Assembly (NCBI RefSeq): GCF_013375035.1
Contig: NZ_CP056032.1
Coordinates: 3,390,001 to 3,454,000, forward strand
Reading direction: 5' to 3'
DNA length: 64,000 nucleotides
DNA from: Spirosoma sp. KUDC1026
GTDB lineage: Bacteria > Bacteroidota > Bacteroidia > Cytophagales > Spirosomataceae
The notes below the pieces were generated by a model. It was not told the origin of the DNA. It saw only the letters and a program-made list of their open reading frames with translations, and did no database searches. Below, in pieces: positions 46,998 to 55,631 of this stretch (within the stretch, counting starts at the first letter, position 1; every line of letters begins with the position of its first letter). The translations under genes were made by a program, and so were the position numbers.

Positions 46998-47055
46998 CGT
47001 AGAGTTGTTGGTTACTGGGTTAGACTAGTCTAACCCAGTAACCAACAACTCTACG
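46998..47055. repeat. 58-bp perfect palindrome abutting a start codon
   Basis: Two exact 29-base inverted arms meet without a spacer at 47026/47027 (centre GACTAGTC). It ends two bases before the ATG at 46995 and lies 62 bases after the stop of the upstream gene on the same strand. It can be the terminator of that gene, a 5' leader hairpin of the low-complexity gene, or both. Confidence 0.9.
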
Positions 47056-47117
47056 GAGCGTACCAAGGGTAACTGCAGCGGCTGAGTGTGACGAAAATAC
47101 TGGGTCCGTTGCGTAAA

Positions 47118-47870
47118 CTAAAGCTTTTTGAATAGATTGCCTAACTCCCGCATGGGCTGCACGTCGTACCATTCCTCGGTACCCAGGTTAAGCCACTGGC
47201 CGTCCTGACGGGGTGCTTTGGTTAGCGTATCGTCGGCTTCGTAATCGTAACTGTACACGATTCCCATAATCCGCTGTAACTCCGACCAGGGGAGCGTTTT
47301 TGTTTGTTTGCGCTGGTTGTGGGTGGTCGCAACCTGCACGCTGCGTTCGACAAAGGAGGCCGTCAGGGTTAGGTCGAACTGGTCCTGTTGGCGAATATCC
47401 CGAAAAGCCAGTTCGAACGGGCGCTCGCGTCCCTGAGCTTCGTAAATGGCCTGAATCAGCTCCTGGGTCAGGTACTGCCAGTCGCTGGTGCTGCCTTTCC
47501 CTTTTTCAGCCGGTCGGCCAAAGCGGGAGGGGCCGCTGATCTGATCAATGGTTAGCTCCCAGAAATCATCATCTTCGCCCAGCGTATCGTCGCGGACCGG
47601 GTTCAGTCGTGTCTGCGCTGCGAGCGCTGACAGCGTTTGCGCCCAGGCTTGGGGAAACTGCCCGGACCAGTTGAAATCGTCATCCCGGGTGTACCCCTCG
47701 GCAATAAGCTCGTCGTCGTCAATATCTTCGCGGCCGGGATAGGTCATGGCAATGTCGACCTGCACCCCTTTGTTGGCGAGCCATTTGGCACTGAATGTAT
47801 AGAAATAGGCGTAGGGCGCGGGTAGCGACCGGGCCGTCTGGTAGCGAATCTGAAGCGCTTTGACTGTCAT
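47118..47870 (-). CDS. conserved hypothetical protein
   Basis: 250 residues from the ATG at 47870; a longer frame would overlap the menE side and is not needed. Mixed alpha/beta composition, acidic, no signal or membrane helix. Segments such as WLNLGTEEWYDVQPM and ELTIDQISGPSRFGRP stand out but match no family I know. It follows menE by 62 bases on the same strand and may be co-transcribed with it. Confidence 0.7.
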   Translation of the reverse strand: MTVKALQIRYQTARSLPAPYAYFYTFSAKWLANKGVQVDIAMTYPGREDIDDDELIAEGYTRDDDFNWSGQFPQAWAQTLSALAAQTRLNPVRDDTLGEDDDFWELTIDQISGPSRFGRPAEKGKGSTSDWQYLTQELIQAIYEAQGRERPFELAFRDIRQQDQFDLTLTASFVERSVQVATTHNQRKQTKTLPWSELQRIMGIVYSYDYEADDTLTKAPRQDGQWLNLGTEEWYDVQPMRELGNLFKKL

Positions 47871-47932
47871 GGTAATCGATAAGACATACTGTCCAGTCAG
47901 TTGATAGTTACTGGCTGGAACCAGGGACAAAG

Positions 47933-49003
47933 TTAGCTGATTCGGGTTACGGTCGCACGACGGTCAATTTTACCGGTGGGCGTTTCCGAAAACTGAGAGA
48001 GCGTACACAAATCCCGCGGAACGGCGTAGGGACTAATTTCGGCACGAACCGCCTGCTGAATGGCGGTCAGTACGTCCGGGTGCTGACCGGAACGATCGGT
48101 TTCTTCCACAACCAGCACCACCCGCAAACCCAGACGTTCGTCGGGCAGGCCAGCTATGAACAGACGATTATTCAGTCCGAACGTAGCCAGTACCCGCTGG
48201 GCAATCCGTTCGATGGGCTCAGGCTGGATTTTGATGCCACCGCTGTTGATTACCGTATCGGCCCGGCCCAGCAGCCGAAAGCGGTTACCCAGCAGTAAGT
48301 CAACAACGTCGTTGGTTTGCACCCGCTCGAAGTTGGTAGCTGCCGACTCGATGAACAGACACGACCGTTCGTCGGTGCCGAGGGTTACGCCCTGTAAGGC
48401 CACGAACGTATCGTCAGGTGCGTCGCCGTTCAGCCGGCGCAGGGCAATGTGCGAAACCGTTTCGGTCATGCCGTAGGTGGCATACACGGGGGCCGTAACG
48501 ACCTGCAGCGCCTGTTCCAGCGCGGGGCTCGTAGCGGCACCGCCCACAAGTATGGCTTTCATGCCGTTCAGGATAGGCAGTAGCTCCGGCGTCGCGTCGA
48601 GGATTGTCTGGAGCTGTAAGGGGACCAGCGCCGTAAAGGCAAACCGATTGATAGTCGGGTCGAAGCCGGTCAGTGGGTTGCTGGCGGGTTCCTGAATCGT
48701 CATCGGCAGACTTAGCTCCAGACCCCGCACCAGCATCATAATTCCGGCTACGTACTGAGTATTCAGGCAAACCAGCGCGGTATCGCCCGCTTGTAAACCC
48801 AGCGTTTGCCCCGTCAAATGGGCACTGGCCTGCATCTGCGTGCGGGTGAGCTGAATGGGCTTGGGCGTTCCCGTCGACCCGGACGTATGGAGCGTAAAGA
48901 CAGACTGGCCCGATAGCCAAGCCCGGCAGAAGTCGAGGGTAACGGCTTCGTAGGGCGTTTGCGGGTCGGGCCAGTTGGTCGGTTGGGTTGGATCAACCGT
49001 CAT
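47933..49003 (-). CDS. menE: O-succinylbenzoate--CoA ligase
   Basis: 356 residues, AMP-forming acyl-CoA synthetase, shorter than typical family members (about 450), as is usual for MenE in Bacteroidota. The P-loop is TLHTSGSTGTPKPI; later motifs are YATYGMTE and LLGRADTVINSGGIKI, and the C-terminal lysine is in ETPTGKIDRR. It activates o-succinylbenzoate for menaquinone synthesis. The menB gene two kilobases away supports this identification over other acyl-CoA ligases. Confidence 0.88.
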   Translation of the reverse strand: MTVDPTQPTNWPDPQTPYEAVTLDFCRAWLSGQSVFTLHTSGSTGTPKPIQLTRTQMQASAHLTGQTLGLQAGDTALVCLNTQYVAGIMMLVRGLELSLPMTIQEPASNPLTGFDPTINRFAFTALVPLQLQTILDATPELLPILNGMKAILVGGAATSPALEQALQVVTAPVYATYGMTETVSHIALRRLNGDAPDDTFVALQGVTLGTDERSCLFIESAATNFERVQTNDVVDLLLGNRFRLLGRADTVINSGGIKIQPEPIERIAQRVLATFGLNNRLFIAGLPDERLGLRVVLVVEETDRSGQHPDVLTAIQQAVRAEISPYAVPRDLCTLSQFSETPTGKIDRRATVTRIS

Positions 49004-49018
49004 GCGTAACGAAAAAAA

Positions 49019-49477
49019 CTATTGATAAACGCGCAAGGTACCGCTGGACAGATTGGGGGCTACCTGATACTGAGTCAGTGCCTGCGTAGCCGGTCCAAGT
49101 GCGACCTTACCCGTGGCATCGTAGCGATCGAGGTGCAGCGGGCAGTAGAACTGATTTTCGGAAGCCCGGTAGACCAGTTGTGATTTACCTTCGGGATAGG
49201 TGCACTGCGCCGAAACGGCCAGGAAGTTACCCGCCTGCGTCTGGGCAATAATGACGTTGTTGACGACAACGTAGCCACCTTTGTTCATCAGGTTGGCGTT
49301 GTTCTGCTCGTTGAGCTGGATCGTGAAATCAACTTTCTGGTTGGCGACCGGGGTGGGGTCTTCGCTGGTGTGTTGAGCGCAGCCGGATGCGGTATGGCCC
49401 AGCAGAACGGCACCGATGCCCGTGCCGACAAGGCGAAAAAACTCATGACGGTCCATTGTCGGAAGGGTATTTTCCAT
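49019..49477 (-). CDS. Rieske-type protein with an incomplete cluster site
   Basis: 152 residues from the ATG at 49477. A short N-terminal signal with a possible lipobox at Cys33 (TASGC) precedes a Rieske domain (about 65-150). The second motif is Cys112-Pro-Leu-His115 (YCPLHLDRYDATGKV). The first motif, normally Cys-x-His, reads Cys92-Thr-Tyr94, so one of the two histidine ligands is replaced by Tyr. The cluster may be absent or unusual. It starts 474 bases upstream of menE's start and stops 15 bases before it, so the two probably share a transcript. Confidence 0.8.
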   Translation of the reverse strand: MENTLPTMDRHEFFRLVGTGIGAVLLGHTASGCAQHTSEDPTPVANQKVDFTIQLNEQNNANLMNKGGYVVVNNVIIAQTQAGNFLAVSAQCTYPEGKSQLVYRASENQFYCPLHLDRYDATGKVALGPATQALTQYQVAPNLSSGTLRVYQ

Positions 49478-49735
49478 GGTGGTTAGTCTATTTTTGCTGG
49501 AAACATAACGGACGTTTCCAGCCGAACAAAAATAACGGTTTTGTGCGTACAAAAATCGGGAGCCATCGGAAGATTTCCAGCGGGAGAAAGCCTGATGGCG
49601 GCATCCGGTAACGAAACCTGAATTTTAGAACGAACACGATAATCCAATCAAAAAGTTTGCCGAACTCGCAGCGGTAAACAGGGGAACGACGGGGGCGAAA
49701 ACAACGGCCGGGAGGAGTAGTTATCTGTAATACGT

Positions 49736-50200
49736 ATGGAAGAAGCAAAAGTAATAGTCAATCCGATTTCGCCGGATAAAGTGGCCGAGGCACCGGGTTT
49801 GCTCGAGTATGCCCACACGGCCGGGGGCGCTGTCGTGCGGCCGGAAGATAAAGGAAAAATTACGGGGCGGGCGGTAGCGGCCATGCGCGAGCAGACCGAT
49901 ATGCAGTTAAGCCAGCTTTATAAGCAGATGCAACTGCTGGCCGAACAAGCAACAGCTATCCGAAACCGGGTGGAGATTTCGGAGCGGATTTATTCGGCAC
50001 ACATGAGTTTTGAGCCGGTTGTCGGTCATACGTATTACTTTTACCAGCGAAAAGATGGTACCGACCTGCTGTCGATGATCGCACCGAACGAATGGGGCCG
50101 AAAATTTCCCTTCGAACGCTGCCTGGCTACCGTCCGCATGATGGCCGATCATACGTGGGATGTGTATTATCACGAAACAGAATTTTCAATGAGTGAATGA
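49736..50200 (+). CDS. DUF2452 domain protein
   Basis: 154 residues. The sequence from NPISPDKVAE through YAHTAGGAVVRPEDKGKITGRAVAAM to MADHTWDVYYHETEF follows the DUF2452 family, found widely in Bacteroidota and of unknown role. Coiled-coil-like helices occupy about 45-85. No signal peptide. It ends inside the 8-base tandem repeat and lies 90 bases before menB. Confidence 0.85.
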   Translation: MEEAKVIVNPISPDKVAEAPGLLEYAHTAGGAVVRPEDKGKITGRAVAAMREQTDMQLSQLYKQMQLLAEQATAIRNRVEISERIYSAHMSFEPVVGHTYYFYQRKDGTDLLSMIAPNEWGRKFPFERCLATVRMMADHTWDVYYHETEFSMSE

Positions 50201-50286
50201 GTGAATGAGTGAATGATCAAACCAGCGGACTGCAACTAGCTTCTGCTTTTCATTCACTCATTCACTCATTCGCTAATTCACTCATT
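50189..50286. repeat. 8-bp tandem repeats in inverted orientation upstream of menB
   Basis: ATGAGTGA is repeated three and a half times (50189-50216), covering the end of the DUF2452 gene and its stop. After 33 bases the inverse TCATTCAC is repeated, with two imperfect units (50250-50286), ending five bases before the menB ATG. The two arrays can form a long stem and can also slip in copy number. Confidence 0.85.
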
Positions 50287-50290
50287 AGAC

Positions 50291-51115
50291 ATGACTACGA
50301 ATTTCCCCTGGGAAACCATTAAAGAGTACAAGGAGATTATCTTCAGCTACTACGAAGGGATCGCTAAAATCAGCATCAACCGTCCGCACAAACGGAACGC
50401 CTTTACGCCCCTGACTGTCAAGGAAATGTCGGAAGCGATGGAGCTGGCCCGGCAGGACGAGCGCGTGGGCGTCGTCATCCTGACCGGCGAAGGCGGAGAC
50501 GCTTTCTGCTCGGGTGGAGACCAGTCTGTTCGCGGACACGGCGGCTACGTGGGCGAGGATCAGGTGCCCCGTCTGAACGTACTGGACCTGCAGATGCAGA
50601 TTCGCCGGATTCCCAAACCCGTTGTGGCGATGGTGGCTGGCTACGCAATTGGTGGTGGCCACGTGCTGCACGTAATTTGCGACCTGACGATTGCGGCCGA
50701 TAACGCTCGTTTCGGGCAGACCGGTCCGAAAGTTGGTAGCTTCGACGGCGGTTTTGGCGCGTCCTACCTGGCGCGGATCGTGGGCCAGAAGAAAGCCCGC
50801 GAAATCTGGTTCCTCTGCGAACAGTACGATGCGCAGGAAGCGCTGGACATGGGTCTTGTGAATAAAGTCGTGCCGCTGGATCAACTGGAAGAAACGACCG
50901 TGGCCTGGTGCCGGAAGATGCTCGACAAAAGCCCGATTGCGCTCCGGATGCTTAAGGCGTCGTTTAATGCTGAACTCGACGGGCAGGCTGGAATTCAGCA
51001 GCTGGCCGGTGATGCTACCTTGCTCTACTACCTGTCTGACGAAGCCAAAGAAGGAAAAGATTCCTTCCTGGAAAAGCGAAAACCCGATTTCAGCAAGTTT
51101 CCGAAATTTCCGTGA
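50291..51115 (+). CDS. menB: 1,4-dihydroxy-2-naphthoyl-CoA synthase
   Basis: 274 residues, crotonase fold, normal length. It closes the naphthoate ring from o-succinylbenzoyl-CoA in menaquinone synthesis. Diagnostic segments are [29 protein letters not shown] (oxyanion hole and bicarbonate-type site) and [18 protein letters not shown], with the active-site aspartate in SFDGG. Tandem repeats lie directly upstream of its start. Confidence 0.96.
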   Translation: MTTNFPWETIKEYKEIIFSYYEGIAKISINRPHKRNAFTPLTVKEMSEAMELARQDERVGVVILTGEGGDAFCSGGDQSVRGHGGYVGEDQVPRLNVLDLQMQIRRIPKPVVAMVAGYAIGGGHVLHVICDLTIAADNARFGQTGPKVGSFDGGFGASYLARIVGQKKAREIWFLCEQYDAQEALDMGLVNKVVPLDQLEETTVAWCRKMLDKSPIALRMLKASFNAELDGQAGIQQLAGDATLLYYLSDEAKEGKDSFLEKRKPDFSKFPKFP

Positions 51116-51121
51116 TTCGAC

Positions 51122-51149
51122 AAGGCCAGCTGCGTGCTGGCCTTTTTTT
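51122..51149 (+). terminator. intrinsic terminator after menB
   Basis: AAGGCCAGC and GCTGGCCTT arms with a five-base loop followed by a T run, six bases after the menB stop. Confidence 0.92.
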
Positions 51150-51246
51150 ATGTCTAAAACTGGACGTATTGCCGAAAAAAGTTCGGTTCACTGGATGAAT
51201 CGGCTATTTTTAAGCCGACAACCGAATTGTTTACGAATCCAGTCGC

Positions 51247-52800
51247 ATGAAAAAAATCTTCCTTTCGTTGTGTATCCTTGGGTACACGGCTACCAGCCTG
51301 TATGCACAGGGCTCGCGGAATGCCACCCCACCGGCAACGCCCCCCAGAGAACCCGTAAAAAACACCGCTCCCACTTCGCCCAGCCGGACGCTGGACGCTG
51401 ACGGCAAAGTGGAGACCAAAGGTGAGGTGACCATTAAAGGGCAGAAGGTGCCTTACAAAGCTACGGCCGGTACCATCCCCGTCTGGGATGAAGAAGGCAA
51501 GCCCGTTGCCGGCGTATTTTACACGTATTTCGAACGCTCGGACGTAAACAACCGGGCCGCCCGGCCGCTGGTCATTTCGTTCAACGGGGGCCCCGGCACG
51601 GCCTCCGTCTGGATGATGCTGGGGTACACGGGACCTCGTATCCTGAAAGTCGATGATGAAGGCTATCCGCTGCAACCCTATGGTCTGCGTGACAATCCGA
51701 ACTCGATCCTGGACGTAGCCGATATTGTTTACGTCGACCCGGTCAATACCGGTTTTTCGCGCCCGACGAACAAGGACGTACCAGCGGCCAAATTGTTTTT
51801 CGGCGTCAATGCCGATATCAAATACCTGGCCGACTGGATCAATACGTTCGTGAGCCGCTACAACCGCTGGGCCTCTCCCAAATACCTGATCGGTGAGAGC
51901 TACGGTACGGCCCGCGTATCGGGCCTGGCACAGGAACTGCAAAACACGCACTGGATTTATTTGAACGGCGTAGTGCTGGTGTCCCCGACGGACCTGGGCC
52001 TGACGCGGGAAGGACCGGCTGGCGACGCCCTGAAACTGCCGTACATGACGGCTACGGCCTGGTATCACAAGGCGCTCCCCGCTGATCTGCAATCGAAAGA
52101 CCTGACTGACGTACTGCCCGAAGTTGAAGCCTTCACGCTGGACGAATACATGCCAGCCCTGGCGCGGGCCGGATCACTGACCGACCAGAAACGCAAAGAA
52201 ATTGCGGCCAAAGTGGCGCGCTACTCGGGCCTGTCGGAAACGGCCGTGATGCGGCAGAATCTGGAAATTCCGGCTAACTTCTTCTGGAAAGAGCTGCTGC
52301 GTGACAAAGGTTTTACCGTAGGTCGGCTCGATTCACGGTACCGGGGTATTGATAACATGGATGCGGGCACCGGGCCGGACTACAACGCCGAGCTGACCTC
52401 CTGGCTGCACTCCTTTACCCCCGCCATTAACATGTTCATGCGGGAAGAGCTGAACTACAAAACCGACTTAAACTACTACATGTTCGGTCCGGTACGTCCC
52501 TGGGACAGCTCAAATAACCACACGGGCGAGCAGCTCCGGCAGGCCATGTTGCAAAACCCGTACCTGCACGTGCTGGTGCAGTCCGGCTACTACGATGGTG
52601 CCTGCGATTATTTCAACGCTAAATACAACCTCTGGCAGATGGACGCGGGCGGCAAGCTGAAAGACCGCATGTCGTGGGAAGGCTACCGAAGCGGCCACAT
52701 GATGTACCTCCGCAAAGAAGACCTGGCCACCAGCAACGAAAACCTGCGGAAATTCATCCAGAAATCAACCCCAAAACCAAACCAGCCCGCGAAGTATTAA
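51247..52800 (+). CDS. secreted S10 family serine carboxypeptidase-like protein
   Basis: 517 residues. Signal peptide to about residue 21 (YAQG), a Pro/Thr-rich linker, then an alpha/beta-hydrolase domain of peptidase family S10. The oxyanion region is SFNGGPGTASVW, the nucleophile Ser218 lies in IGESYG, the Asp in YYDGACDYFNAKYN and the His in YRSGHMMYL. It trims C-terminal residues of peptides in the periplasm or outside. It stands alone with a terminator behind it. Confidence 0.92.
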   Translation: MKKIFLSLCILGYTATSLYAQGSRNATPPATPPREPVKNTAPTSPSRTLDADGKVETKGEVTIKGQKVPYKATAGTIPVWDEEGKPVAGVFYTYFERSDVNNRAARPLVISFNGGPGTASVWMMLGYTGPRILKVDDEGYPLQPYGLRDNPNSILDVADIVYVDPVNTGFSRPTNKDVPAAKLFFGVNADIKYLADWINTFVSRYNRWASPKYLIGESYGTARVSGLAQELQNTHWIYLNGVVLVSPTDLGLTREGPAGDALKLPYMTATAWYHKALPADLQSKDLTDVLPEVEAFTLDEYMPALARAGSLTDQKRKEIAAKVARYSGLSETAVMRQNLEIPANFFWKELLRDKGFTVGRLDSRYRGIDNMDAGTGPDYNAELTSWLHSFTPAINMFMREELNYKTDLNYYMFGPVRPWDSSNNHTGEQLRQAMLQNPYLHVLVQSGYYDGACDYFNAKYNLWQMDAGGKLKDRMSWEGYRSGHMMYLRKEDLATSNENLRKFIQKSTPKPNQPAKY

Positions 52801-52819
52801 CAAGTAGCAGGCAAAACGG

Positions 52820-52851
52820 CAGGCCCACCAGTTTATGAACTGGTGGGCCTG
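52820..52851. terminator. bidirectional terminator between converging genes
   Basis: CAGGCCCACCAGTT and AACTGGTGGGCCTG arms with a four-base loop, T-rich on the plus side, 20 bases after the peptidase stop. Confidence 0.9.
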
Positions 52852-52871
52852 TTTGTTTATCCGGAAGATAC

Positions 52872-54434
52872 TTAGTTCTTCGGCGTCATCTCTGTTACGT
52901 CCAGCTGCTGAATCAGGGCGGGGTTTTCGGGGGTGAGGGTGAAAAAGATACGTAGCGTGCCGCGCTCGCCTTCAATGGGAAACCAGCCCCGTAGCTGATT
53001 TTCCGGCATTAGGTCACCCACGCGCTTCACAGTGCCAATTTTGCTGAACAGGACCTGGGTAGCTTTACGCCGGTTCTCGAGCGAATGGTCGGGGAAAAAG
53101 TTTTCGCCGAAGATGCCGCTTTGCATGGCGTTGGTCCAGTCGGGGAGGAGCTTGACCAGTTCGGCCTTGCGCTGCGCCAGTATGGGCGATACTGGTAACT
53201 GACGCGGTTTCAGCCCGGCGCCGTGGACCAGCGTATCCAGAATAGCCCAGTTGACGTTGCCGATATTCGCGTAAGTCAGGTTAGCGAACGCAACGACCGC
53301 AATCCCGTATTCGGGCATAAAACGCCACTGACTGCCGAAGCCGGGCAGCCCTCCGCTGTGCCCCACGTACTCCCGACCCTCGCCATCGCGCACCCAGCCA
53401 AGCCCGTACCCGTAATGACTGACGATGGGTGTAGCGCGACCGCCTGGAAATTTGAAGTTGGGACTAAAGCCGCTGAATGTACGGGGCAGGTGCATTTCCC
53501 GCAGGGAACTGCGTTTGAGCGGCCCCTTATCGGGGTCGTTGCGGGCGGGCCAGGCGGCCTGGTGATACGCAATGTACTTGCTGAAATCCTCGATCGAGGT
53601 TAGCAGGCCACCCATCGCTCCGTAGCTGCCATCGTGCAGCAGGTCTTCCTCAACCCATTTTCCGTCCAGCCAGCGATACCCGTGCGCCAGTTGATTGGCC
53701 GGAACGCGGGTAAATTCCCATTCCGTGTGCGTCATGCCGAGGGGCTTCAGGATTTGCTCGGTGATGTACTGCTGGTACGGCTGGCCCGACACTTTCCTGA
53801 TGATCTGGCCCAGAATGGCGAAGGCCAGGTTGCTGTATTCGTAGGTGGTTTCGGGTACGTTTGACAATGATACGCCCTGCTTCAGGAAGGCCAGAAAATC
53901 AGCGTCGGGGTCAGCGAGCTGGCGGTCGCCCCAGGGGTTGTCTTCGGGGAAGCCGGCTGAATGGGCCATCAGGTTGCGAACCGTCATTGGGGGAGCATCG
54001 GCGGTGAGGGGCGTCTGCTGCCGCATTTCCGGGATGTAGGTGGTTACGGGTTCATCAAGGCGGAGTTTGCCTTCGTCACGCAGTTTCAGAATGGCCATAA
54101 CGGTTACGCTCTTCGACATGGACGCAATCCGGAAAACGGAGCTTGGTGTAGCCAGGGTTTTCTTCGCTACGTCGGTATAACCCAGGCCGCCCCTGTGGAC
54201 TAGTTTACCATCGATAACAAGGCCATACGTCAGCCCCGGAAAATGGTTTTTATCGGCATACTCCCGGAAAATTTTGTCGACAGCCGGATACAGCGCTTCG
54301 ATTTTCTGTAAGCGGTCGCTGTCAACGAAAACAGGGGGTTGGTAGGTCTGCTGCTGCGATGCCGCTTTAGGCTGAGCCTGGACTGCAATGGACGTTCCCA
54401 GTAAAAACGCGAAGAAAAGTGCCGACCGGTTCAT
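52872..54434 (-). CDS. secreted serine hydrolase, beta-lactamase class C fold
   Basis: 520 residues from the ATG at 54434. Signal peptide to about residue 21 (VQAQ). The beta-lactamase/esterase domain (about 40-395) has Ser105-x-x-Lys108 (IASMSKS), YEYSNLAF (Y-x-N) and YVGHSGG (third motif). A C-terminal domain of about 110 residues follows. Such proteins are usually esterases or D-aminopeptidases rather than true beta-lactamases. It starts 17 bases after the stop of the mutarotase-like gene and is probably in one operon with it. Confidence 0.9.
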   Translation of the reverse strand: MNRSALFFAFLLGTSIAVQAQPKAASQQQTYQPPVFVDSDRLQKIEALYPAVDKIFREYADKNHFPGLTYGLVIDGKLVHRGGLGYTDVAKKTLATPSSVFRIASMSKSVTVMAILKLRDEGKLRLDEPVTTYIPEMRQQTPLTADAPPMTVRNLMAHSAGFPEDNPWGDRQLADPDADFLAFLKQGVSLSNVPETTYEYSNLAFAILGQIIRKVSGQPYQQYITEQILKPLGMTHTEWEFTRVPANQLAHGYRWLDGKWVEEDLLHDGSYGAMGGLLTSIEDFSKYIAYHQAAWPARNDPDKGPLKRSSLREMHLPRTFSGFSPNFKFPGGRATPIVSHYGYGLGWVRDGEGREYVGHSGGLPGFGSQWRFMPEYGIAVVAFANLTYANIGNVNWAILDTLVHGAGLKPRQLPVSPILAQRKAELVKLLPDWTNAMQSGIFGENFFPDHSLENRRKATQVLFSKIGTVKRVGDLMPENQLRGWFPIEGERGTLRIFFTLTPENPALIQQLDVTEMTPKN

Positions 54435-54451
54435 GAATTCGCTCAATAAGG

Positions 54452-55429
54452 TTAGGGGAGGGTGTAAAAATCGTACGTCAGTGTCCAGGTGAATTCCTTA
54501 CCTGGTTCGGCCCGTACGGCAATGAATGGCTCCGGCGACAGGTTCGTTGGGCTCGTCCAGAAGGCCAGTTTCGACAGGGGACGATTACTCCGAATGCGGA
54601 CACCCGCTTTCGTTTTCTGGTTCTCGACCCGGATATCGTAATCATCGGCCGTCGTGCCAAACCCCTTCAGACCCATGTACACGCTCTCACGGTTCAGCAG
54701 CCGCCGGTACGTAATGCGTTTGTCCTGCACGTCCAGCGCGTTGGGCAGCGAGTCGGTCGGGACGAGCGTAAAGGGGAACGTAACGGTGAAATCCGGTCCG
54801 GAAGGCTGCTCATCAATCATCAGGAAATTGTGGTCATACACATTCGATTCGATGGTCCGGGTGCCCGTGTTCTTCAGCCGGTGTTCGATCACCAGCTGCG
54901 GTTTTCCGGGTGTCAGCCGAACCGTTTTCTGATACGCGTAGGCATAGCCCGATGCATCCGTCAGCGTGTGCGTAAACGCTACCTGGTCGGCCTTCTTTTT
55001 CAGGCTACGCTGACCGGCGTTGACCAGCTCGTAGGGCGTCGTGAAGTTGTAGCGAGGTTCGTCGGGTTTACGCAGCACCCCAACCCCGATTTTAATAAAC
55101 GTTTCGCCTACCTTGGCGTCATCATAGCCCAGGGTCGTAAATTCCTCAACGGGGCCCGTAATGGCGTCGTTTCCAGTAGGCTCGTACCGGGAAAACCACT
55201 TGCCGAAATAGTTGTGCCCCTTGTAAGTCAGCTTAGGAATCACCCCCGACCAGTCGAAGCGTTTGCCCCGGTAGTAGCCGGTTTCTCCATCGGGCAGATA
55301 GATCGTGGCGTCGACGATGCCATTACCGATAGCGGCCTGTGGGGGAGCGGGTTGGGCCGAAAGGGTCTGGTGAACGAAAAGAGAAACGAAACAAATAAGG
55401 GTAGTCTGGAGAGTGCGTTGGCGGGTCAT
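54452..55429 (-). CDS. secreted galactose-mutarotase-like fold protein
   Basis: 325 residues from the ATG at 55429, with a signal peptide to about residue 26 (TLSAQ). The beta-rich sequence (TYKGHNYFGKWFSRYEP, VIEHRLKNTGTRTIESNVYDHN, KLAFWTSPTNLSPEPF) resembles the carbohydrate-binding mutarotase-like fold often left unnamed in Bacteroidota. The substrate is unknown. It is the first gene of a two-gene operon with the serine hydrolase. Confidence 0.7.
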   Translation of the reverse strand: MTRQRTLQTTLICFVSLFVHQTLSAQPAPPQAAIGNGIVDATIYLPDGETGYYRGKRFDWSGVIPKLTYKGHNYFGKWFSRYEPTGNDAITGPVEEFTTLGYDDAKVGETFIKIGVGVLRKPDEPRYNFTTPYELVNAGQRSLKKKADQVAFTHTLTDASGYAYAYQKTVRLTPGKPQLVIEHRLKNTGTRTIESNVYDHNFLMIDEQPSGPDFTVTFPFTLVPTDSLPNALDVQDKRITYRRLLNRESVYMGLKGFGTTADDYDIRVENQKTKAGVRIRSNRPLSKLAFWTSPTNLSPEPFIAVRAEPGKEFTWTLTYDFYTLP

Positions 55430-55631
55430 TGGACGAAGAAGGGGATATAGCAACCAGTACCTAATAATCTGCTATCATTTTGACAAATATGCGATTGATA
55501 TTCTGCAAGTTGGCGGATTAGTGTCTGTTTTTGCCTATTTCTACGTGAATAGAGGAGCGAACGTGTTGACGATCAGGGGAAAATAAGTAGATTTATTCGA
55601 TCGCCCTATTTTCACCCTTTCTTTTATTCCA

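Noticed and set aside
52872..54434. True class C beta-lactamase
   Set aside because: The SxxK, YxN and HxGG motifs are shared by many esterases and peptidases, and the extra C-terminal domain argues against a dedicated beta-lactamase.
54526..54932. Small plus-strand frames inside the mutarotase-like gene
   Set aside because: Low-complexity shadow frames opposite a gene with a good signal peptide.
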